NCBI GenBank assembly: GCA_901472505.1
Contig: LR590468.1
Span: forward strand, 3,633,501 to 3,697,500
Length of the DNA stretch: 64,000 nucleotides
Direction of reading: 5' to 3'
Source of the DNA: Proteus vulgaris
GTDB lineage: Bacteria; Pseudomonadota; Gammaproteobacteria; Enterobacterales; Enterobacteriaceae
The notes under the pieces were generated by a model. The model was not told where the DNA came from, did no database searches, and saw only the letters and a program-made list of their open reading frames with translations. Below, one piece after another: positions 48,959 to 57,870 of the stretch (the first letter of the stretch is position 1; each line of letters begins with the position of its first letter). A program made the translations under genes and the position numbers.

Positions 48959-49984
48959 ATGTACCGCTTCCAAAATGATTATAATGAAATTGCACATCCT
49001 GCGGTCATGAAGGCAATCACGGATACAGTGGGGCAACGCTATGATGGTTATGGTATGGATACACTTTGTCATCAGGCCGCTAAATTAATAAAACAGCGTA
49101 TTGCACAAAACGAGGCTGATATTCACTTCTTTAATGGCGGTACTATCACCAACTTAACGGCTATTTCTCATTTTTTACGTCCACACCAAGCTGTTATCTC
49201 TGTCAGTACTGGACATATCGCTACACATGAAACAGGCGCGATTGAGGCAACTGGGCATAAAGTTATCACCACATTTTCGGCGGATGGTAAATTAACGCCT
49301 GCATTATTAAAACCCATTCTTGCTGAACATAACGATGAACATTGGGTACAACCCAAGCTTGTCTATATTACAAATGCTACCGAAATTGGTACGGTTTATC
49401 GCAAAGCAGAACTACAAGCACTGCGTAATTTCTGTAATGAGCATAACTTGTGGTTGTACCTTGATGGTGCTCGTTTAGCCGCAGGGCTTATGTCTGCACT
49501 AAGCGATCTCACTATTGAAGATATCGCAAACTTAACAGACGCCTTTTATATTGGTGGCACAAAAATTGGTGCAATGTCAGCGGAAACCCTAGTCATTTGT
49601 CATCCGACATTGAAAGCTGATTTTCGTTTTAGCTTGAAACAAAAAGGGGGATTGCAAGCTAAAGGCTGGTTATTAGGTGCCCAGTTTGAAGCATTATTTA
49701 ATGATGATCTCTATTTTAAATTAGGCAAACATATTAATGACATGGCATCGCAATTAACGGAATTCTTCACCGCACAAGGTTTTGATTTTTTAGCCCCTCC
49801 AGAATCTAACCAAATATTTGTTATTCTACCTAATACTATTGCAGAAAAATTAACTCAACAGTTTGTTTTCCATAGTGTTTTACTTGAAGAACCTAACTTG
49901 AGTTGTTTACGCCTTTGTACTTCTTGGGCAACAACACAGCAAGATATTGATAGTTTTAAAAGCGCATTTCTCCAATTAGCTTAA
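48959..49984 (+). CDS. Threonine aldolase/beta-eliminating lyase-family PLP enzyme
   Basis: A 341-residue fold-type I PLP enzyme. Cofactor contacts visible: ADIHFFNGGTITNLTAI, the stacking His region ISVSTGHIATHETGAIE, the PLP-binding Asp in LWLYLDGARLAAG and the Schiff-base Lys in FYIGGTKIGAMSAE. The family includes low-specificity L-threonine aldolases, which split threonine or allo-threonine to glycine and acetaldehyde. Substrate preference cannot be read. AGGAG ribosome site. Monocistronic, with its own terminator. Confidence 0.82.
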   Translation: MYRFQNDYNEIAHPAVMKAITDTVGQRYDGYGMDTLCHQAAKLIKQRIAQNEADIHFFNGGTITNLTAISHFLRPHQAVISVSTGHIATHETGAIEATGHKVITTFSADGKLTPALLKPILAEHNDEHWVQPKLVYITNATEIGTVYRKAELQALRNFCNEHNLWLYLDGARLAAGLMSALSDLTIEDIANLTDAFYIGGTKIGAMSAETLVICHPTLKADFRFSLKQKGGLQAKGWLLGAQFEALFNDDLYFKLGKHINDMASQLTEFFTAQGFDFLAPPESNQIFVILPNTIAEKLTQQFVFHSVLLEEPNLSCLRLCTSWATTQQDIDSFKSAFLQLA

Positions 49985-50007
49985 CTCTCTCATTTCAACT
50001 TATCATT

Positions 50008-50043
50008 ATGCATTACGCGTTTATTTCGGCGTAATGCATTTTC
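50008..50043 (+). terminator. Terminator of the aldolase gene
   Basis: Perfect 11-bp stem ATGCATTACGC / GCGTAATGCAT with a 10-base loop and TTTTC tail. Confidence 0.75.
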
Positions 50044-50134
50044 AATGTAATAAGAATTTAAAATATAGTGATGGTGAGGCACTTTAATGATGTTATATTA
50101 AAGACTCCTCACTCAACATAGGTAGGGTAATAGC

Positions 50135-50398
50135 ATGAAGAAACTGACACTCCAAGAAATGACAGATGCCCAACAAATGCGAGTAAGAACCCGAATAGGT
50201 CAAGAAAGAAAAAAATTAGGGCGAGAATTAACTAATGCCGAAATGAATAAAGTCAAAGATTCCATTATTACCGAAATCTCCCTCGAAGTTGAAAAAGCCA
50301 CCAAAAAAGCACAAACCCTCAAAAAGAAACAAAAACGAACCCCAAGTGATGAAACCTACAGTTGGTCTGCCCAAAATCATCGTAGCGGATACCGTTAA
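50135..50398 (+). CDS. yjbD: DUF3811 protein YjbD
   Basis: An 87-residue, strongly basic soluble protein. It follows E. coli YjbD (DUF3811): KLTLQEMTDAQQ at the start, ELTNAEMNKVKDSII, KKAQTLKKKQKR and the C-terminal SYSW-like YSWSAQNHRSGYR. No function is established; the charge suggests nucleic-acid contact. TAGGG ribosome site. An inverted repeat TTAGCCCTG / CAGGGCTAA (50407-50434) after the stop may end the transcript. Confidence 0.8.
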   Translation: MKKLTLQEMTDAQQMRVRTRIGQERKKLGRELTNAEMNKVKDSIITEISLEVEKATKKAQTLKKKQKRTPSDETYSWSAQNHRSGYR

Positions 50399-50524
50399 TC
50401 TTTTAATTAGCCCTGGTATATTTATCAGGGCTAAGCCATAAATTCCGAGTACTCTGAACAACAACACCTAATAAAGCGTCTAATGGTGCAAGTAATACAT
50501 CACTAATAATCAATACCAGTTTTC

Positions 50525-51982
50525 CTATTGTATTTCCATTGTATCAATTAATGCATATAACTTTTTAAAAGCATGATATTTTTTTTCGTATGCTTTATGT
50601 CTTTCTAAATTGGGTGTATGGCGTTTTTCAAGCTTAGGCTGAGAAAGAATAACCCGTGATGAATGTACGGGATTTACCGCTAATTGTGCTAGTCTTGCAG
50701 CACCAAGCGCAGGGCCAACATTACCATCTTGACGATAATCAAGGGTTTTTCCTGTAATATCTGCAAGCAATTGTCGCCAATATTCACTTCTGGCACCACC
50801 GCCAATTAAGGTAATGTTATTGGCTAATTGTCCAGCATTATCAGCGACTTCAATCCCTTGTCGTAAGGCAAAACTCACACCTTCAAGAACAGCCTGGCAT
50901 AAGTCGACACGTTGATGTTCATGGGTTAATCCCCAAAATACACCTTTCGCATTCGGGTTGTTATAAGGTGTCCGTTCACCGGAAAGATAAGGCAAAAAGA
51001 GTAGAGGGCTATCAACAAAAGTCGCGTGTTCAACTTCTTCAAACATCGCACTTACGCTTTCAATACCTGTTACTTTGCATACCCAATCAAGGCAGGATGC
51101 TGCACTCAACATCACCGACATTAAGTGCCAAGTATTAGGTAAAGCATGACAAAAACTATGTACCGCATTATCACTATTTTGAAGAAACTTTTCGCTAACC
51201 ACAAAATAAACACCTGATGTACCTAAAGAGAGTATCGCTTGGCCGGGTTGATAAACCCCAACACCAATGGCTCCTGCGGCATTGTCTCCGCCACCAGCAA
51301 TAATAGGCACCTGCTTCATATGCCATTTTTTAGCCACATCAGCTAACAGATAACCGGTGATTTGATTACCTTCAAATAAGGTTGGCATCTGACGGCGCGT
51401 TAATCCGGTTGCGCCTAAAAGTTCATCACTCCAATCACGTTTTTGCATGTCTAACCAAAGCGTACCTGCTGAATCTGACATGTCACTGGCAAAATTACCG
51501 GTCATCTTCCAGCGCAAAAAATCTTTAGGTAATAAAACATGTGCAATACGTTGAAAAATTTCAGGTTCGTTTTCAGCAACCCATTGTAGTTTAGGCGCTG
51601 TAAACCCTGGCATGACTAAATTACCGGTGATTTTTTTAAACTGAGGATATTGTACTTCAAGTGTCTGGCATTGCTGAAAACTACGGCCATCATTCCATAA
51701 AATAGCAGGGCGCAAAACTGCTTGTTGATCATCAAGTAAAACGGCACCATGCATTTGCCCACTTAACCCAATCGCTTCTATGTGTTCCATCGGAAAACGA
51801 CGTCCGAGGTCAATAATGGCTTCTTCTGTAGCATCCCACCATTGCAGGGGATCTTGTTCTGACCATTGAGGGTGAGGGCGTGATATTGCTAAAGGAACTG
51901 AGTGAGTGGTGACAACGTCACCTTTTTCATTCATGATGATCGCTTTAACACTCGATGTGCCTAAATCTAACCCTAAATACAT
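50525..51982 (-). CDS. xylB: Xylulokinase
   Basis: A 485-residue FGGY-family kinase that phosphorylates D-xylulose to xylulose 5-phosphate, feeding the pentose phosphate pathway. Visible: MYLGLDLGTSSVKAIIM (phosphate motif), LSGQMHGAVLLD with the substrate region, ILWNDGRS, and the adenosine motif ITLIGGGARSEYWRQLLADI. Length equals E. coli XylB. GAGGTAA ribosome site. It follows xylA after 72 bases that contain a stable hairpin, so it is probably made in lower amount. Confidence 0.95.
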   Translation of the reverse strand: MYLGLDLGTSSVKAIIMNEKGDVVTTHSVPLAISRPHPQWSEQDPLQWWDATEEAIIDLGRRFPMEHIEAIGLSGQMHGAVLLDDQQAVLRPAILWNDGRSFQQCQTLEVQYPQFKKITGNLVMPGFTAPKLQWVAENEPEIFQRIAHVLLPKDFLRWKMTGNFASDMSDSAGTLWLDMQKRDWSDELLGATGLTRRQMPTLFEGNQITGYLLADVAKKWHMKQVPIIAGGGDNAAGAIGVGVYQPGQAILSLGTSGVYFVVSEKFLQNSDNAVHSFCHALPNTWHLMSVMLSAASCLDWVCKVTGIESVSAMFEEVEHATFVDSPLLFLPYLSGERTPYNNPNAKGVFWGLTHEHQRVDLCQAVLEGVSFALRQGIEVADNAGQLANNITLIGGGARSEYWRQLLADITGKTLDYRQDGNVGPALGAARLAQLAVNPVHSSRVILSQPKLEKRHTPNLERHKAYEKKYHAFKKLYALIDTMEIQ

Positions 51983-52014
51983 GAAGTTACCTCATGATGT
52001 TTATTTGATATATA

Positions 52015-52039
52015 AACACAGCGGAAAATCCGCTGTGTT
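52015..52039 (-). promoter_or_regulatory. Intercistronic hairpin between xylA and xylB
   Basis: Perfect 11-bp stem AACACAGCGGA / TCCGCTGTGTT with a 3-base loop and no true T run. It could stabilise the 3' end of processed xylA mRNA or act as a partial terminator, lowering xylB relative to xylA. Confidence 0.6.
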
Positions 52040-52054
52040 ATAGCCATTGAGCAA

Positions 52055-53371
52055 TTACCCAAAAATATAGCGATTCACTAAGCTTTCTAACATTTCTTGA
52101 CGCCCACTTTGTAATTGTGGCGCTAATGTGTTGCTTTGTGCGTATTTCGCCACATCCTCAAGACTTAATTTACCTTGTAGGATATTTTGGCCAAATTCGG
52201 CGCTCCAGCCTGAATAGCGCTGTGCCGTGAATTTATCAAGGCCACCATCTTGGATCATTCTTGCTGCAATGCGCAATGCCATTGCCATCGTATCCATTCC
52301 TGAGATATGTCCATAGAAGAGATCATATTTATCGTTGCTTTGACGACGAACTTTAGCATCAAAGTTTAATCCACCTGTTGTAAAGCCTCCTGATTTCAGA
52401 ATTTCATACATCACTAATGCATTTTCTTCAACGCTGTTAGGAAATTGGTCTGTATCCCAACCTAATTGAGGATCACCACGGTTAGCATCAACAGAGCCTA
52501 AAATCCCCAACGCAATCGCAGTAGCAATTTCATGATGGAAGCTGTGTCCCGCTAATGTCGCGTGATTCGCTTCAATATTTACTTTCACTTCTTTTTCAAG
52601 ACCAAACTGTTTTAAGAAGCCATAAACGGTTGCAGTGTCATAATCATACTGATGTTTCGTTGGCTCTTGAGGTTTTGGCTCAATCAGCAATGTGCCTTGG
52701 AAACCAATTTTGTGTTTATGCTCGACCACCATCTGCATAAAGCGACCCAATTGTTCTCTTTCTTGGCGTAAATCGGTATTTAACAGGGTTTCATAACCTT
52801 CACGTCCGCCCCATAATACATAGTTTTCTCCCCCCAGTGCTTTTGTCGCTTTCATCGCTTCACACACTTGTGTTGCGGCCCATGCAAAGACATCAGGATC
52901 AGGGTTCGTTGCCGCACCGGCGCCATAACGAGGGTGAGTGAAGCAATTTGCGGTTCCCCATAATAACTTAACGTTGGTTTCTTCTTGTTTTTTCGTTAAT
53001 ACATCGGTGATCGCCGCCATGTTAGAAATATATTCATTGATGCTATTTCCTTCAGAAATCACATCGACATCATGAAAACAATAGAAAGGAACATTTAGCT
53101 TATGAAAGAACTCAAAGGCAATATCGGCTTTACGCTTAGCTTGTTCTAAAGCTTCACCGGGTATTTGCCATGGTCTATCAAACGTCCCGATACCAAACAT
53201 ATCAGAACCATTCCAGCAGAAGTTATGCCAATAACAAGCGGCAAATCTGAGGTGATCTTCCATTCGTTTACCCAAAATAATCTCATCAGGGTTATAGTAA
53301 CGAAACGCTAATGGGTTATCGCTTGTTGTGCCTTCATATTGAATTTGTTCAATTTTATCAAAGTAAGACAT
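52055..53371 (-). CDS. xylA: Xylose isomerase
   Basis: About 438 residues, a TIM-barrel enzyme converting D-xylose to D-xylulose. Start at ATG 53371 (AAGGACGG ribosome site; MSYFDKIEQ as in the family) rather than the longer frame. Catalytic and metal residues are in place: [10 protein letters not shown] (His-Asp), [33 protein letters not shown] and [14 protein letters not shown]. It begins 10 bases after the nhaC stop, so it is co-transcribed with nhaC and malY, under XylR and cAMP-CRP as in other enterics. Confidence 0.95.
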   Translation of the reverse strand: MSYFDKIEQIQYEGTTSDNPLAFRYYNPDEIILGKRMEDHLRFAACYWHNFCWNGSDMFGIGTFDRPWQIPGEALEQAKRKADIAFEFFHKLNVPFYCFHDVDVISEGNSINEYISNMAAITDVLTKKQEETNVKLLWGTANCFTHPRYGAGAATNPDPDVFAWAATQVCEAMKATKALGGENYVLWGGREGYETLLNTDLRQEREQLGRFMQMVVEHKHKIGFQGTLLIEPKPQEPTKHQYDYDTATVYGFLKQFGLEKEVKVNIEANHATLAGHSFHHEIATAIALGILGSVDANRGDPQLGWDTDQFPNSVEENALVMYEILKSGGFTTGGLNFDAKVRRQSNDKYDLFYGHISGMDTMAMALRIAARMIQDGGLDKFTAQRYSGWSAEFGQNILQGKLSLEDVAKYAQSNTLAPQLQSGRQEMLESLVNRYIFG

Positions 53372-53381
53372 GGAACCGTCC

Positions 53382-54857
53382 TTATTTAGTATCAAGTTGT
53401 AATTCTGAATGTGATCCAAGCTCAGCAGTCATTTCTTCCTGCTCTTCTGGTGTTAATTTGGCAATACCAAAGCCCGTAAAACCCCACAGCATGGCAAAGA
53501 AGATGCCACTCCAGCACAATACAGCCCAAGGTAAGTAACTTAAGGTGGCAACACCTAACGTACCCGCCATATAAGCGCCTGCGGCAGTCCACGGTAAAAT
53601 AGGTTCAAAGATAGTGGCGGAGTCTTCTACAGTACGCGCCAGATTTTTAGGATGTAAGCCGCGTTCAATGTAGGCACCACGTAACATTTCGATAGGAATA
53701 AGAATGGAGATTTGTCCGTTACAAGTCACACCAATCATGGTTAGTCCGCAAGCAATAGTGGCTAAAATCATTGAACCTGTTGAGTGCACCATTTTTAACA
53801 ATGCATGGACAATCACTTCTAATGCGCCACTTAACGATAAAGTACCAGCAAAAGAGAGGGCACAGAAACAGATAAGCAAGGTGCTCATCATGGAGTTCAT
53901 GCCACCGCGATTTAGTAAATTACCCAATAATTCAGGGACTTCTTTACCTTGTATCATCGAGACATTAAAGCCATCAACCGCACTTTTTACGATGTCATGT
54001 AAACCAAAACCTTGAATAAGATAAGCGTTAAGCATTGCGATAGCGGCAGAAGCTAACATCACTGGGATAGTGGGTTTTTTCGTGACTGAACCATATAAAA
54101 TGACTAATACTGGAATGAGAAGAATAAAATTGAAGTTATAAACATTCTCAAGACCATTTGTAATTAATGTCACTTTTTCTGGCACACCTTGACCCGCTAA
54201 ATCGCCATTCATGCCATAAACTGTCATCACAATCGCCGTTAAAATCAGCGAAGGCAGAGTGGTGTAAAGTAAGTGCCAAATATGTTGATAAAGGTCAATC
54301 CTCGCTGCCATTGCGGCAAGGTTGGTATCACCTGATAATGGTGAAAGCTTGTCACCAAAATAAGCCCCAGCAACTACAGCACCGGCTGTGGCAGCAAGAT
54401 TTGCTTCCATGCCCACAGCAACACCCATAAAAGCGACCCCAATGGTTCCAGCAGAACCCCATGAAGTTCCCGTACAGACCGACACCAATGATGTGACCAA
54501 TAATGCCGTAACATACAGCATTTCTGGGCTGATCATTTTTAAGCCGTAATAGATCATCAGTGGAATAGTACCACCAATCATCCATGTACCAATTAATAGA
54601 CCTACACTGATTAAAATCAGCAAGGCTGGCATGGTTTTAGCAATCTTTTGTGAGATAGCGGTTAAGATCTCGTCATAGCGAAACCCCAACCGTTTTACTA
54701 ACAGTGCAGCCACAACGGTCGAAAGCACCATCAATGGTTCTGGGGGTAAATCAAAAGCGGCATAACCGCCTCCTAATAACACCACCATCGTGAGAATAGG
54801 AAAGAGCGATTCAATAAGTGTAGGCGTTCTCGGGCTGTTTATCGTTTGCGTTTTCAT
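53382..54857 (-). CDS. nhaC: NhaC-family Na+/H+ antiporter in the xylose operon
   Basis: A 491-residue inner-membrane protein with about twelve helices. Family features: [40 protein letters not shown] and [20 protein letters not shown], with conserved Asp in helices, and [20 protein letters not shown]. NhaC proteins exchange Na+ for H+; some relatives carry organic acids or amino acids instead. It starts 6 bases after malY and ends 10 bases before xylA, so it is firmly inside the xylose transcript although no xylose importer is present. Confidence 0.9.
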   Translation of the reverse strand: MKTQTINSPRTPTLIESLFPILTMVVLLGGGYAAFDLPPEPLMVLSTVVAALLVKRLGFRYDEILTAISQKIAKTMPALLILISVGLLIGTWMIGGTIPLMIYYGLKMISPEMLYVTALLVTSLVSVCTGTSWGSAGTIGVAFMGVAVGMEANLAATAGAVVAGAYFGDKLSPLSGDTNLAAMAARIDLYQHIWHLLYTTLPSLILTAIVMTVYGMNGDLAGQGVPEKVTLITNGLENVYNFNFILLIPVLVILYGSVTKKPTIPVMLASAAIAMLNAYLIQGFGLHDIVKSAVDGFNVSMIQGKEVPELLGNLLNRGGMNSMMSTLLICFCALSFAGTLSLSGALEVIVHALLKMVHSTGSMILATIACGLTMIGVTCNGQISILIPIEMLRGAYIERGLHPKNLARTVEDSATIFEPILPWTAAGAYMAGTLGVATLSYLPWAVLCWSGIFFAMLWGFTGFGIAKLTPEEQEEMTAELGSHSELQLDTK

Positions 54858-54863
54858 TGTAAT

Positions 54864-56033
54864 TTATTCCAAACTGGCGTGAGGTAAGGTACGAATAAGC
54901 CGAGTGAAAACGGTTTCTAATATTGAACGAGGCGTCGCGATATTAATGCGGAAAAAACCATCCCCAACCGCACCAAAACCGCGCCCCCAACTCATTTCTA
55001 CTTCGGCTAATGAAACAAACCAATGTTTTAGTTGTTCTTCAGTTAACTGCATTTTTTGGTAATTAATCCATAGCATGTAAGTGCCATGACTTTGTGTGAT
55101 AACCCAATTGGGAAAGTGGCGTTCACATTGTTCTTTTACCCAACGTCGATTATCAGCAAGGTACGTTTTTAATTCACTAAGCCATTGTTGGCCTTGTAAG
55201 GTATAAGCTTGTAAAAAAGCGGGAACAGAAAAATACCCTGGATTATGAATACCTGCGGCAATCAAGCACTGTTTAAATTTTTCACGATATTCAGGGTTAG
55301 CAATCACAATATTTGCTATCTCAAGTCCCGCTAAATTGAAGGTTTTAGCTGGGGACGTGCAAATAAAAGAGTGCTGTTCTACATAGGTGTTTAAGGACGA
55401 AATAGGGTGATAGATAGCATCGTCAAAGACAAAATCTGCATGTACATCATCAGAAATAATAAAAACGTGATATTTTTGTGCGAGTTTCGCTATTTTTATT
55501 AAATCAGCTTGTTGCCATACTGTTCCTGTTGGGTTATGCGGTGATAGCAAAATAAAACAAACAGACTGTTTAAATTTATTTTCTAGATCGTCAAAATCAA
55601 TTTCATAATAGCCATCACGATAAATTAATGGACTTTCTAATAGATCGCGGTGATTTACACAAACGGTATGACTAATAGGATGGTAAGCAGGTGATAAGGT
55701 TGTGATTTTATCACCAAGGTGTGTGAAATTTTGAATATAAAGCGAAACGGCCTGAATAACACGAGGACAAAAAACAATAGATTCGGGAGCAACAGTCCAC
55801 TGGTATTGCGTTTTAAACCAATTTATAGCCACCTCATTCCAATTACAGCTAATGTCGGTATAGCCATAAATCCCTTTAAGATTAAACTGAGTTAATTCAT
55901 TAATAATAAAATCAGGTGCTGGAATATCCATATCTGCAACAGATAATGGAATAACGTTCTCATTACTATTACACCATTTCGCGCTATAGGTATTTTGCCT
56001 AGAAATTAATTTATTAAAGTTATTCTGATACAT
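54864..56033 (-). CDS. MalY/PatB-type PLP C-S lyase (aminotransferase fold)
   Basis: About 389 residues from ATG 56033 (GAGGAG ribosome site). Fold-type I aminotransferase family: IPLSVADMDIPAPDFI at the N-terminus as in MalY/PatB, LLSPHNPTGTVWQ, ISDDVHADFVF and the PLP lysine in CTSPAKTFNLAGLEIAN. Known members are cystathionine beta-lyases, and E. coli MalY also restrains the maltose activator. First gene of malY-nhaC-xylA-xylB; why a C-S lyase heads a xylose operon is not obvious. The paired MalY and NhaC may form a separate functional module. Confidence 0.87.
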   Translation of the reverse strand: MYQNNFNKLISRQNTYSAKWCNSNENVIPLSVADMDIPAPDFIINELTQFNLKGIYGYTDISCNWNEVAINWFKTQYQWTVAPESIVFCPRVIQAVSLYIQNFTHLGDKITTLSPAYHPISHTVCVNHRDLLESPLIYRDGYYEIDFDDLENKFKQSVCFILLSPHNPTGTVWQQADLIKIAKLAQKYHVFIISDDVHADFVFDDAIYHPISSLNTYVEQHSFICTSPAKTFNLAGLEIANIVIANPEYREKFKQCLIAAGIHNPGYFSVPAFLQAYTLQGQQWLSELKTYLADNRRWVKEQCERHFPNWVITQSHGTYMLWINYQKMQLTEEQLKHWFVSLAEVEMSWGRGFGAVGDGFFRINIATPRSILETVFTRLIRTLPHASLE

Positions 56034-56132
56034 GAAAAATCTCCTCGGCAATCATGTTTAAAAACAAAATACGCGTTGTAATTAACATTGGTTATTCCTA
56101 TTTTTTACTTTGCTATTACGAAATTTGGCTTG

Positions 56133-56148
56133 TGTGATAGTAATCACA
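56133..56148. promoter_or_regulatory. CRP-binding site in the xyl divergent promoter region
   Basis: TGTGATAGTAATCACA is a perfect TGTGA-N6-TCACA palindrome between malY and xylR, about 100 bases from the first start codon and 74 from the second. Catabolite control of both directions is expected. The adjacent TATTACGAAATTTGG (56114-56128) may be part of a XylR operator, but this is uncertain. Confidence 0.8.
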
Positions 56149-56221
56149 TAGCGATAAAAGTAAGTTCGAGCAAAATTAAAGCTGTGGTTTAATGCGTGGC
56201 TAGGTGATCAGGTAGAGTAAA

Positions 56222-57388
56222 ATGAAAAAAGATAAATACTTTCGTATTGTGCTGTTATTCAACGCTAATAAAGTGTATGACCGCCAAGTGGTTGAGGGTG
56301 TTGGGGAATATCTTCAAGCATCACAGTGCCATTGGGATGTATTTATTGAGGAAGATTTCCGTACTCGACTTGATAATATAAGCCATTGGGTTTGTGATGG
56401 CATTATTGCGGATTTTGACGATCCGATTATTGCGAAACATTTAAGCCAATCATCGTTAGCGGTAATTGGTGTAGGGGGCTCTTATCATCAAGAAGAAAAC
56501 TATCCCCCAGTGCCTTATATCGCTACAGATAATTATGCCTTAGTTCAGCAGGCTTTTTTGCATCTAAAACAAAAAGGGCTTAAGCATTTTGCTTTTTATG
56601 GTTTACCCGCGAAAGATCACCCTCATTGGTCTAATGAGAGAGAACACGCTTTTCGCCAATTAGTCACTAGAGAAAAATATCCGGGTATTGTTTATAATGG
56701 CATGGATATTACACAAGAAAATTGGCAACATGCACAAAATCGTTTATCTGATTGGATACAAACATTGCCACCACAAACAGGGATTATTGCTGTTACCGAT
56801 GCACGAGCACGTCATTTACTGCAAGTCTGCGATAATTTAACTATTAATGTACCTGAAGAAATCAGCATTATCGGCATTGATGATGAAGATATGACACGTT
56901 ATTTGTCCCGTATTGCCTTGTCTTCTGTCGTACAAGGCTCACGGCAAATGGGGTATTTAGCCGCGAAGCTGTTACATCAAACTCTAGAAGGGCATGTAAC
57001 AGAGAAACAACAAAGAATATTAGTTCCTCCCGTTAAAATTGTTGAGCGTCGCTCAACTGATTTTCATTCTTTTAACGATCCTACCGTGGTCCAAGCCATG
57101 CATTATATTTATTACAATGCCTGCAAAGGGATAAAAACAGAGCAAGTATTAGATGCTGTTAATATGTCGCGTTCTAATTTAGAGCAACGCTTTAAAAAAG
57201 AGATTGGTAAGACAATTCACACCATTATTTATGAAGAAAAACTCAAACGTGCTCAAAATTTATTAACTACCACAACACTTGCAATCCAAGAAATTTCAGT
57301 AATGTGTGGCTACCCATCATTACAATATTTTTACTCTATCTTTAAAAAAGAATTAGGGATGACACCCAAAGAGTTTAGGGATGAGTGA
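56222..57388 (+). CDS. xylR: Xylose operon activator XylR
   Basis: A 388-residue regulator. Residues 1-275 form a periplasmic-binding-protein-like sugar domain (RIVLLFNANKVYDRQVVEGV, ISIIGIDDEDMTRYLSRIAL, SVVQGSRQMGYLAA). The last 100 residues are an AraC double helix-turn-helix (MSRSNLEQRFKKEIGKTIHT, MCGYPSLQYFYSIFKKELGM). Same length and layout as E. coli XylR, which activates xyl genes on binding D-xylose. Divergent from malY-nhaC-xylAB across a 188-base region with the CRP site. Confidence 0.93.
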   Translation: MKKDKYFRIVLLFNANKVYDRQVVEGVGEYLQASQCHWDVFIEEDFRTRLDNISHWVCDGIIADFDDPIIAKHLSQSSLAVIGVGGSYHQEENYPPVPYIATDNYALVQQAFLHLKQKGLKHFAFYGLPAKDHPHWSNEREHAFRQLVTREKYPGIVYNGMDITQENWQHAQNRLSDWIQTLPPQTGIIAVTDARARHLLQVCDNLTINVPEEISIIGIDDEDMTRYLSRIALSSVVQGSRQMGYLAAKLLHQTLEGHVTEKQQRILVPPVKIVERRSTDFHSFNDPTVVQAMHYIYYNACKGIKTEQVLDAVNMSRSNLEQRFKKEIGKTIHTIIYEEKLKRAQNLLTTTTLAIQEISVMCGYPSLQYFYSIFKKELGMTPKEFRDE

Positions 57389-57428
57389 TAATGATACTAT
57401 CAGCACTATTTTATTGATTCATTGAGTG

Positions 57429-57719
57429 TTACTTTCGACGGCTATTTGCCCAAGGATCACAATCAGAGTGATCGATAACTTCAATCACATCATCAAGATC
57501 TTCTTCAAGAGAATCAAGATAGAGCGCCTCTACTTCAGCACGTGCCCAAGGAGTTCTACGCAAAAACTTTAAACTTGATTTCACACTAGGATCACTTCTA
57601 AAGCAGTTGATCTTGATCAGTTGACCTAATTTAGTCCAGCCATATTTGGCCACCAGCGCATTGACCTGCATCTCAAGTGTGACACCATGTAGCGGATCTT
57701 TAGAAATATGTCCTGTCAT
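57429..57719 (-). CDS. VF530 family DNA-binding protein (DUF2132)
   Basis: A 96-residue protein with the VF530 core [20 protein letters not shown], then [20 protein letters not shown] and [20 protein letters not shown], and an acidic tail here extended by [20 protein letters not shown]. The family has a small alpha-helical fold and is called DNA-binding on structural grounds; its role is unknown. Single gene, convergent with xylR. Confidence 0.88.
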   Translation of the reverse strand: MTGHISKDPLHGVTLEMQVNALVAKYGWTKLGQLIKINCFRSDPSVKSSLKFLRRTPWARAEVEALYLDSLEEDLDDVIEVIDHSDCDPWANSRRK

Positions 57720-57870
57720 GATTTTCTCAAATATGTTGTTTTATTAAAATTTCAAGATAAGAAGCGGTGCAGAGTACAAGAAAGTCGTGGGAGTATCAAT
57801 AATTAGCTTATTAAACCAAGCCATTAAGCTAATCTATTCGATAGGCTTTAATGACTTGGTAAAAGGTTAA

